DNA from: Bacteroidota bacterium
Lineage (GTDB): Bacteria > Bacteroidota > Bacteroidia > Bacteroidales > Prolixibacteraceae
Reading direction: 5' to 3'
DNA: 64,000 nt
NCBI GenBank assembly: GCA_030698405.1
Contig: JAUYMU010000004.1
Span: forward strand, 17,479-81,478
Shown here: one piece after another, positions 9,736-18,395 of the stretch
How positions within the stretch are numbered: the stretch's first letter is position 1
How the letters are laid out: every line of letters starts with the position of its first letter
Notes under the pieces: generated by a model
Database searches by the model: none
What the model saw: the letters and a program-made list of their open reading frames with translations, nothing else
Told to the model about the DNA's origin: nothing
Program-made: the position numbers and the translations under genes

Positions 9736-12700
9736 ATGAAAAGGTTACTATTGATTATTTTATCAATGGGTTTGTTTTACATTTCCGGGGCGCAGGTTTT
9801 ATCGCCCGTGATGACTGGAAACGTAACAGGCCAGAAAGTACTTTCCGACAGGAATGTCTCTTTCAATGTGGGCTCTCCCATCCCTTACCTGTATAAAGGC
9901 GGGACTACTACAAAACTTCAGGTTGGTTTTCCATACAATGCATTGTACATGGACAGGACTTTTCCCGGAGAATTATTTGTTTCGAAAGGCTATTTCCCAG
10001 ATCAGATTCAATTGCGTTGGGAAATTTTAAACAATTCTTCCATCATCAATCATTTCGAAATTTTCAGGAAAAAACTCAATGAAAAAGATTCGGTTTGGGT
10101 TGACAATGTGGTGGCCAGCGGACGGAAATGGGAAGATTTTTATGCCGAAGCAAATGAAATTTATCAATACACCGTCATCGCAAAAGGTATTCCGGGTGGA
10201 CAACGTTCAGGATATACCAACGTAGAAGGAATTGGATTCCGCACTCCTTTGGCCACAATAACCGGGCGTGTAAGTTTCTCGGGCGGTAACGGGGTAAAAG
10301 ATGTAGTTATTACAGCTTCTACCGATGATAAAGTGCCTTCAAAAAGTTTAAGTTTATCCGGTTCATCCTTCATCGAAATTCCACAAAGGACGAATGCCGA
10401 TTTTTCGGGAGGATTCACCTTTCAGGCTTATCTGAAATTCTCGTCCACTGCGGATGCCGGAATTTTTGGTAAAGGTTCAAACTTTGAACTGAATTACACC
10501 AGCCAGAAATTCGTCTTTAAAGTGGGTACCCAAATTGTTGAATTGCCATACACTGTTCCAACAGATAAATTCATTCATGTTTCGGCAGTTTATGATGGCA
10601 GTACCGCAAAGTTGTACATTCCAATCAAAGCCTTAAACGGTCAGGGTCAGTCAATTGATACATTGCTGTCAGTTAGTGCAGCAATTACGAATTCAATTAC
10701 GGCAAATGGCAACAGCATTTTTTTAGGAAAAGTGAATACCAGCTATTTTAACGGGAATATTGATGAAGTAAGGATCTGGAAACGTGCACTTCCGAAAGAC
10801 GAAATACTGCGTGATTTTAACCGCTATTTACTTGGAAAAGAAGATGGTATTTATGCATACCTCAGAATGAATGAAGGTTTTGGTCAGCGGATTTACGATA
10901 TTGCCAAGAATGGGTCATATTTCAATGAAAATCATGGCGATTTTAAAGGTGGAAGTGTTTCATGGTCTTCTGTTTTTCCAACGATCGATCAGTTGGGAAA
11001 CAGGGGAATTACCGATAAGGAAGGGAATTACATCATTCCGGGTGTGCCATTTTTAACCGATGGTTCTGCCTATAAATTCACTCCCATGCTGGCTCCCCAT
11101 GAATTTGATCCTGGATATAAGATATTGTTTTTAAGCGAGAATGCGGTCGTTCACAACAACATAAACTTCATTGATATTTCATCTTTCAATGTTAACGGAT
11201 CTGTTGTTTACCGAAATACGACAAAGGGTGTAAAAGGAGTTCAGATTTTGCTTGACGGGCAACCGATTTACGGACCGGATACCAGAGAAGAAGTGACCAA
11301 TGAAAAGGGGCTTTTTGAAGTTCAGGTTCCAATCGGAGCTCATTTTATCAGCCTCCGGAAAGACGGGCACAGTTTCGATCTGGGCGGGCGTTGGCCTTAT
11401 GATGCAGCTCATCCCGATTCAATTATCCGTCATGATTTTAACCAGAACCTGACATTCGGAAAAGCCTTTAGCGATACCACATTAATTACCGTTGTTGGGC
11501 GTGTAATTGGCGGAACCAGCAGTAACAACATCGCTTTTGGTTTTGGAGAGTCGGTGAATAATATTGGAAAAGCAACCATTACGCTTGACCACAGCAGCTC
11601 GAATCCGGAATTAACATTTGACAATGTTGGCGCCGGACTGGGTACGTCAAAAGTGGCCTACACCATTGTCAATAAAATAGATCCTCCGAATATCAGGAAG
11701 ACAAAAGATATAGAGCACTTTGTCAATCGGACACAAATCGAAACACAAATATTTACTTCGGCGGCTTCCGGAGAGTTTGTTGCAAAACTAATTCCTGAAA
11801 AATTTGTGATTGTAAATATTGATGTCGATGATGACGCGGCAAACGATGTGAAAAATTTCTTTGGAAACCGGGTGATTGATTTGTCGGTCAACCCAAAGTT
11901 AAAGAAGGAGTATTTGGTCGATAAAGATAATAAGAAGATCGATTCTCTGGAATATCATGTCAAGTTGAACTACATTTATCAGACTCCACCTGAAATAAAG
12001 GTAACCAATAAGGATGATACCAAGGTATTTTATGGTGAGAAAGAAATTAACTTCACCAATCCGGTTGACGGAGTTAAAACTGTTATAAACGTAGAAGATC
12101 ATTTTAAATATCCGGTTTTTGAGATGATGAAAAACTATTCACCCAAAATATCGGTATTCGAGTCATATCACAATTTCGATTCAGGCAAAGATACTTACCA
12201 GTCGGTTAAAGAAGCCGAGATTAAGATTATCAATGATCTTGCCATTTCGGAGAATCAAAAAGTATATCAGCTTAAACCGGAAATGAACGGTGAAATACTC
12301 CATTCATTCAAGGTTGGTGTACCGAATATCGCCAAAAGTGAAAACGACGGAACTTCGTTCACCAAAACCATGCAAATTAATGTTACGGTTGATGGCAATA
12401 CTTTTTCGTGGAAACCGGGAGGCGAGTTTTACCGGGCATACATTATCGGCCAACGCCCCAAAGGAAATAATTTCTATACAAAAGGGCCACAAATTCCTGA
12501 AATTATTTTGCACGATCCGCCAGGATCAAAATCATCCGCATACATTGAAAGGGGTTCAAGTTATTCTGTAAGCTCCAAGTTTTCAACCAATTTCGACAAT
12601 GGATCCGGTTTCGGCGCCGAAATTCTGTTGGGTGTTGAAGTAGGTGCCGGTGGCGGTCTGGCCGGACCTGTAATAAAAACGGATACCAAAAATTCAGGAA

Positions 12701-15700
12701 AAACCGGATTGAACTTTTCAACTTCGATCAATGAAGAAGGTGAATATGTTCAAACCTACGAATTTTCTGAAAGGATTGAAACCAGTTCCGATCCGGGAGT
12801 GGTTGGTTCAATGGGCGACATATACATTGGCAAAAGCTATAATTATTTCTATGGCGAAACCGATTTCCTTAAAATTGTGCCTTATAATCTGGCCACAACA
12901 AATGGAATAGTTGCCCTTGGTACTTCAGAATTAAAAAAGAATGATTTTACCATCGGAATTGTTGATGGTTTCATCATGAATCCGGATAATTCGGATACCT
13001 ATTTTAAATATACCCAGGCCCATATTTTAAATAAATTACTTCCTGAAATTGAAAGCCGCAGAAATGGGTTATTCCTTACCTCTTTCAGAACTGATGGAAA
13101 ATTGAAATACAAATCTGAAATTGCAGCTTCGGATCTGAGGTACGGAATTGCTCACAGTTACAAAGTAGTGGCTACTCCAGCCGATACAACGGTTTACGGA
13201 TACTATAAAATGACGCCCACTGACAGCATTCTGACTTATTCATTCAAGCCCGAAAAGATAACTGTGGAAGATATCAATAAGATCAGAAACGGGACTATTT
13301 ATGAAAATGATTCGATCCGTTATTATAACACACAGATAGGAATCTGGATTGACGCTATACGCTTGAACGAATCGGAAAAAGCAATGGCCATTAAGAAAAA
13401 TGTGTTGGAACAAAACATTTCTTTTGATGGTGCTGTTGGCGCTATCAGCCGGAAGGAGGTTCAAACCATTTCGTACAGCAAAGAAGAGTCGCGAACCAAA
13501 AACATGCATTTCGGCGCTCAGGGATCTGTTGGGTTTACGTTTAACAGCACCGGAGTTATTGCAACGGGAGAAATAAGCATTTCGCATTCATTAGGCGTTT
13601 CTTCCGGTGAAAGTTCTTCACAAACCATGGAATACGGTTATACACTCGCAGATGGGAATGTAGGTGATTATTACAGTATAAATGTATTCCGCCGGGTTCA
13701 GAACGGTGTTTATAAAGCCACTGATCTGGCTGAAACCAAAATGTCAATGCCAATAGGTTATGATTTTGGAAGCCTTGGGGCAGGAGTGGCATTGGTTGGT
13801 GGTGGAATTGCAGTGGCTGCTTCCGCTTCGTACAGTGCAGGCGGCGGTATTCCGATTGTAGCCGGCGCGGCTGTAATGGCTGTGGCCGCAGGTTTATCCT
13901 ATATCCCTTATGTAAGTTTCCTCGATAAAGTTAAGGACGCAGGCGCTCTTTTCAAACCAGGTGATATCAGGGTTTCCAGTTTTGATATTTCGAGTCCTAT
14001 ATTTTCAACCCTTGGCGGACAAACCATGTGCCCCTATGAAGGCCTGGAACAAACCTTCTTTTACAAGGATAATAACAAAAGTGTAGTTTTGCATAAAGCA
14101 ACACTTCAGCGTGAGAAGCCTGAAATTACCGCTGAGCCCAGGGAAATATTCAATGTTCCCTCAACAGAGGCTGCCCTGTTTAATGTAAAACTTACCAATA
14201 ATACCGAAAGTGGTGATGATCAGTGGTATGCCCTCATTGTAGATGAAAGGACCAACCAAAAAGGGGCGCTGGTATTAATCGATGGTGAGTTTTCGCAAAA
14301 GCTAATCTATGTACCAGCAAATACTACAGTAACCAAATTAGTGACTGTTCAGCCAAGTAACCCATCTGTTATGGATTTTGAGAATATTGGTATAATCCTG
14401 CATTCCGTCTGTCAGTTCGATCCTACTGATTTTATAGCCGAGATTTCTGATACAGTATCCATTTCAGCGCATTTTCAACCGGCCTGTACCAATGCCGAGA
14501 TTCTTGAACCATTGAATAATTTTGTGGTGAACGTGCGCGATAAGGATACCTTGACTGTTCGCATCGGCAAATATAATCTGGGTCATCAGTCATTCCAAAG
14601 TTTAAGGTTTGAATACAAGGCGAGTTCAGGAAATATCTGGGTTCCGGTAAAGTATTTCGTAAACAACCCTTTGCTGGCAAACAAAGATGAAATTCCTGAT
14701 ACATTGCTTATTAACGACCAGCCATTTGTGACATTCGACTGGGATATGACCAACATGAAGGACCGCGCCTATGATATAAGAGTGGTATCTACCTGTACCG
14801 ATTATTCCGAAAATGAATCAGTCATTCTTTCTGGTATCCTCGATGGTCAGCGACCGCAGGTTTTTGGTACGCCGCAGCCTGCCGATGGCATACTGAATGT
14901 AGATGAAAACATCAGCATCCGGTTTAACGAACCCATTGAAGGAAGTTTACTGACCCAGTTTAATTTCGATGTAAAAGGAACATTAAATTATTACCTTTTA
15001 AAACACGAAGCTTACCTGCGTTTTAACGGAACTTCCGATTATGCTTCCATCCCGGCAGGAATTAACTTCAGTAATAAATCGTTTACTGCTGAACTCTGGG
15101 TAAAACCCGACAATTATGGAAGTTCAGTGCTTTTATCGCAGGGCAACGATCCGGCCACCAATCTGGAGATTGGATTAACGACCGGGTTTAAAACCTATTT
15201 CAAAATTGGAAATGTAAAATATGAAGTGCCATTCCAGTTTAGTCTGACCGTACCTGCCGAAGCCTGGCAACATTTGGCCTACGTTTTCGATTACGAAACC
15301 GGCGACATATTTATTTATCAGAACGACAAAATCATTCTTGAAGTAAGGGGTGCAAATGTGGTATTTAATAACTCAGGGAAAGTATATATCGGCAAATCAT
15401 CCGTTAATGAAGGCGGTTATTTTAAAGGAAGTATGCATGAGTTGCGAATCTGGTCGAAATATCTTTCACTCGGCGATGTATATGCCAGACAATATACTGC
15501 ACTTTCGGGCAACGAAGTCAGCCTTTACGGATATTGGCCTTTGGATGAAGCTTTTGGGAAACTGGCAATTGACAAGGCCGCCAATCGTCATATAGAAGTC
15601 AATGCTCCATGGGGAGCATTCCCCGGCGGATCGTCCTGGAATTTCACCGGGAAGAACTTTCTTGAATTTAATACCGGCTACTTTGCCATTATTCCTGAAA

Positions 15701-18384
15701 TGGATTATACCCTTGAATTCTGGTTTAAGGACAACAATCCGGCTGATACTGTAACACTGTTCTCCAATCAGAAGGGTGATGGAAAAGAAGGTAAAAATTT
15801 GATGGATAAAACATTAAGTGTCTATGCAACTCCTGATGGAAAAATATGGGTTTCAAGCCAGGGTAAAAAGATTGAAGTAGTTACCACCGATTATTTTGAC
15901 AATTCGTGGCATCATTTTGCAATGGTTGTCAGACGTCGTGGCAATCTTACTTCATTTATCGACGGACAGCCTCAGCATGAAAAGGAAAATACAATTGTTG
16001 GTGGTATAGCCGGTGGTAAAATGTACCTGGGGGTCCGCAAATGGAACAATGTCAATGGTACCGGACAGGATCGTTTTTACACCGGGAAACTCGATGAATT
16101 CCGTTTATGGGATTTGGCTAAAACAACCACTCAGATTCGTATGGATATGAATTCCAAACTGAAGGGCGATGAAACCGGATTGCTGGTTTACCTTCCGCTT
16201 GAAGGATATTTTGAGGATGCACTTGGAGTGGTACAACAACAGACTTCACTGAAAAATTTTGTCGCAGATACAAATGCAAAAAATGCGGTGCCAAGTGGCG
16301 GAAACGCGTTTTCAACCGATGCGCCAAACATGAAAGACGTGCGGCCAGTTCAAAGCATCGCGTATGATTATGTGGCATCTGAAGATGAAATCATACTCGA
16401 TCCAAAATCGTATTTATTCCCGCAACTGGAGAAGAACATCATCGAAATCACTGTTCAGGGTGTGGAAGACAAATATGGAAACCGCATGGCATCGCCGGTA
16501 ACCTGGACTGCTTATGTGAGCCGCAACCAGGTACGTTGGGAAGATGAACGCAGAAGTTTCATCAAGGAACTATACAAAACCATGACCTTTGAATCGACCA
16601 TTAAAAACACCGGCGGGCAACAAATCGGCTTCGAAATCACAGGTCTTCCGCCATGGTTGTCGGCATCTCCTTCAACCGGAGTAATTAATCCTGAATCGAC
16701 CCGGGTGATCACCTTTACGATCAACCCTGCCATCAACATTGGCGAATACAATGCGGATATTATCCTCCGCACCGCAAATGGATTTGACGAGAAATTACCG
16801 GTCAGCGTAAAGGTTTTCAAAACTCCTCCAAGCTGGAAAGTAAATCCGTCAGCATTCGAACATACCATGAACATGGTTGGCAGAATTAAGATTGAAGGCG
16901 TTCTATCAACAGATGTCTTCGACATGGTGGCCGCCTTTAAAGAAGGAACCGATTCAATAAGGGGTGTTGCAAACATTCGTTACCTTGAAGATTTGGATTC
17001 GTACATGGTGTTCATGAATGTTTATGGAAATACCAACGGAGAAAAACTCACCTTCAGGGTTTGGGATGCCAGTGCAGGTCAGATTCTCGACAGAGTGCTG
17101 CCAGACGATGTGGTTTTTGTCCCGAACGGTGTGAATGGAACTACCAAAAATCCGGTGATTTTTACCGCCATCAATTTATACCGAAGCTATATTCCGCTGG
17201 CAGCAGGCTGGAACTGGTTATCGTTCAACAAATTGTCGCCCGACCAGAACAACCTGAATACATTTATGGCATCGATCGAATCAAAACCAAATGATCAGAT
17301 AAAAACACACGGAGGTGGATTTAACAACTACGATCCGCTGCTTGGATGGTCATTCGGAGGAATTGAATCAATCAATAACAATCTGATGTATCAGATCAAA
17401 GTAAGTAAAGCCGATACGCTTATATACAATGGTACTTATATTGAGCCTGAAGCACATCAGATGACTTTGGCCAGCGGGTGGAACCACGTTGCGTATATTC
17501 CTGATTTGCTGATGGATGTTAATGAGGCGCTCCGGCTGTACAGTGCATCTGAAGAGGAAATCATCAAAAGTCAGTATGCTTTTGCGATGTTTGACCAAAG
17601 GGTTGGATGGATTGGCACACTTGAATTTATGAAGCCTGGATTTGGTTACATGATAAAAACCAGAAAAACAGCAACATTGAAATATCCGAACACTTCGTTG
17701 CTAAAGGATGCGAAGATTGAGAAACAATCGACTCCTCCTTCCGGTTGGTCAGCCAATCTGGTAAAATATGAAGGCAACATGTCGGTGATTGCACGTCTTG
17801 AAACAAGTAAATTTCCTGAAGTACTTATCAACGATCAAATGGTACTCGGAGCTTTCATCAACAAAGAATGTCACGGATACACAGTGCCGATCACAAATGC
17901 GGGCATTGATTATTCCCCATTCTTCCTGAATGTCAGCAACGACAAAACCGAACAACAGGTGCAATTCAGACTGTACGACGGACTTTCAGGAAACACCTAT
18001 TTGATTGAAGAAACAAAAGTGTATGCCGAGAATGCAGTTTACGGCTCTACACTGTCTCCGCAGATATTGACACTGAAAGGGCAATATACAGGAGTGAACG
18101 GCGAGTTGATTGCAAACGCAACACTGAACTGTTATCCGAATCCATTCAATGAAGGTTTGACCATCGATTACAATTTTGCAGGTGGTTTAATGAAACTGGA
18201 AATCATGGACCTGACCGGACGAGTAATCAACAAACTCTTCGATGGGATTTCAGATCCGGGACTTAAGTCGATTGTTTGGGATGGGAAATCAGGCAACGGG
18301 ACAGCAGTTTCAGCTGGGATGTATTACGTCAGGCTAAGCGCCGGAAAATCGGTTGAAACAGTGAAAATTACCAAAAACCGTTAA
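9736..18384 (+). CDS. Giant secreted multidomain protein (LamG repeats, T9SS type A sorting domain)
   Basis: 2882 residues with a signal peptide of about 19 residues (ends SGAQ). Domains read from sequence: LamG/concanavalin-like at ~204-370 (ends DEVRIWKRALPKDEI), a carboxypeptidase-regulatory-like beta domain at ~482-552, a long unassigned central region, a Gly/Ala-rich hydrophobic stretch at ~1345-1390, a Big_5-like Ig strand region at ~1705-1752, LamG 2 at ~1760-1922, LamG 3 at ~1966-2157, a BACON-like region at ~2280-2365, two copies of a ~110-residue module (~2367-2479 and ~2670-2783), and a T9SS type A domain at ~2795-2882 (CYPNPFNEGLTIDY ... GMYYVRLSAG). It is probably exported by T9SS and displayed or released; the ligand is unknown. 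It is flanked by the tail-collar gene and another T9SS cargo in one apparent operon. Confidence 0.85.
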   Translation: MKRLLLIILSMGLFYISGAQVLSPVMTGNVTGQKVLSDRNVSFNVGSPIPYLYKGGTTTKLQVGFPYNALYMDRTFPGELFVSKGYFPDQIQLRWEILNNSSIINHFEIFRKKLNEKDSVWVDNVVASGRKWEDFYAEANEIYQYTVIAKGIPGGQRSGYTNVEGIGFRTPLATITGRVSFSGGNGVKDVVITASTDDKVPSKSLSLSGSSFIEIPQRTNADFSGGFTFQAYLKFSSTADAGIFGKGSNFELNYTSQKFVFKVGTQIVELPYTVPTDKFIHVSAVYDGSTAKLYIPIKALNGQGQSIDTLLSVSAAITNSITANGNSIFLGKVNTSYFNGNIDEVRIWKRALPKDEILRDFNRYLLGKEDGIYAYLRMNEGFGQRIYDIAKNGSYFNENHGDFKGGSVSWSSVFPTIDQLGNRGITDKEGNYIIPGVPFLTDGSAYKFTPMLAPHEFDPGYKILFLSENAVVHNNINFIDISSFNVNGSVVYRNTTKGVKGVQILLDGQPIYGPDTREEVTNEKGLFEVQVPIGAHFISLRKDGHSFDLGGRWPYDAAHPDSIIRHDFNQNLTFGKAFSDTTLITVVGRVIGGTSSNNIAFGFGESVNNIGKATITLDHSSSNPELTFDNVGAGLGTSKVAYTIVNKIDPPNIRKTKDIEHFVNRTQIETQIFTSAASGEFVAKLIPEKFVIVNIDVDDDAANDVKNFFGNRVIDLSVNPKLKKEYLVDKDNKKIDSLEYHVKLNYIYQTPPEIKVTNKDDTKVFYGEKEINFTNPVDGVKTVINVEDHFKYPVFEMMKNYSPKISVFESYHNFDSGKDTYQSVKEAEIKIINDLAISENQKVYQLKPEMNGEILHSFKVGVPNIAKSENDGTSFTKTMQINVTVDGNTFSWKPGGEFYRAYIIGQRPKGNNFYTKGPQIPEIILHDPPGSKSSAYIERGSSYSVSSKFSTNFDNGSGFGAEILLGVEVGAGGGLAGPVIKTDTKNSGKTGLNFSTSINEEGEYVQTYEFSERIETSSDPGVVGSMGDIYIGKSYNYFYGETDFLKIVPYNLATTNGIVALGTSELKKNDFTIGIVDGFIMNPDNSDTYFKYTQAHILNKLLPEIESRRNGLFLTSFRTDGKLKYKSEIAASDLRYGIAHSYKVVATPADTTVYGYYKMTPTDSILTYSFKPEKITVEDINKIRNGTIYENDSIRYYNTQIGIWIDAIRLNESEKAMAIKKNVLEQNISFDGAVGAISRKEVQTISYSKEESRTKNMHFGAQGSVGFTFNSTGVIATGEISISHSLGVSSGESSSQTMEYGYTLADGNVGDYYSINVFRRVQNGVYKATDLAETKMSMPIGYDFGSLGAGVALVGGGIAVAASASYSAGGGIPIVAGAAVMAVAAGLSYIPYVSFLDKVKDAGALFKPGDIRVSSFDISSPIFSTLGGQTMCPYEGLEQTFFYKDNNKSVVLHKATLQREKPEITAEPREIFNVPSTEAALFNVKLTNNTESGDDQWYALIVDERTNQKGALVLIDGEFSQKLIYVPANTTVTKLVTVQPSNPSVMDFENIGIILHSVCQFDPTDFIAEISDTVSISAHFQPACTNAEILEPLNNFVVNVRDKDTLTVRIGKYNLGHQSFQSLRFEYKASSGNIWVPVKYFVNNPLLANKDEIPDTLLINDQPFVTFDWDMTNMKDRAYDIRVVSTCTDYSENESVILSGILDGQRPQVFGTPQPADGILNVDENISIRFNEPIEGSLLTQFNFDVKGTLNYYLLKHEAYLRFNGTSDYASIPAGINFSNKSFTAELWVKPDNYGSSVLLSQGNDPATNLEIGLTTGFKTYFKIGNVKYEVPFQFSLTVPAEAWQHLAYVFDYETGDIFIYQNDKIILEVRGANVVFNNSGKVYIGKSSVNEGGYFKGSMHELRIWSKYLSLGDVYARQYTALSGNEVSLYGYWPLDEAFGKLAIDKAANRHIEVNAPWGAFPGGSSWNFTGKNFLEFNTGYFAIIPEMDYTLEFWFKDNNPADTVTLFSNQKGDGKEGKNLMDKTLSVYATPDGKIWVSSQGKKIEVVTTDYFDNSWHHFAMVVRRRGNLTSFIDGQPQHEKENTIVGGIAGGKMYLGVRKWNNVNGTGQDRFYTGKLDEFRLWDLAKTTTQIRMDMNSKLKGDETGLLVYLPLEGYFEDALGVVQQQTSLKNFVADTNAKNAVPSGGNAFSTDAPNMKDVRPVQSIAYDYVASEDEIILDPKSYLFPQLEKNIIEITVQGVEDKYGNRMASPVTWTAYVSRNQVRWEDERRSFIKELYKTMTFESTIKNTGGQQIGFEITGLPPWLSASPSTGVINPESTRVITFTINPAINIGEYNADIILRTANGFDEKLPVSVKVFKTPPSWKVNPSAFEHTMNMVGRIKIEGVLSTDVFDMVAAFKEGTDSIRGVANIRYLEDLDSYMVFMNVYGNTNGEKLTFRVWDASAGQILDRVLPDDVVFVPNGVNGTTKNPVIFTAINLYRSYIPLAAGWNWLSFNKLSPDQNNLNTFMASIESKPNDQIKTHGGGFNNYDPLLGWSFGGIESINNNLMYQIKVSKADTLIYNGTYIEPEAHQMTLASGWNHVAYIPDLLMDVNEALRLYSASEEEIIKSQYAFAMFDQRVGWIGTLEFMKPGFGYMIKTRKTATLKYPNTSLLKDAKIEKQSTPPSGWSANLVKYEGNMSVIARLETSKFPEVLINDQMVLGAFINKECHGYTVPITNAGIDYSPFFLNVSNDKTEQQVQFRLYDGLSGNTYLIEETKVYAENAVYGSTLSPQILTLKGQYTGVNGELIANATLNCYPNPFNEGLTIDYNFAGGLMKLEIMDLTGRVINKLFDGISDPGLKSIVWDGKSGNGTAVSAGMYYVRLSAGKSVETVKITKNR

Positions 18385-18395
18385 AACTAAAAGTT

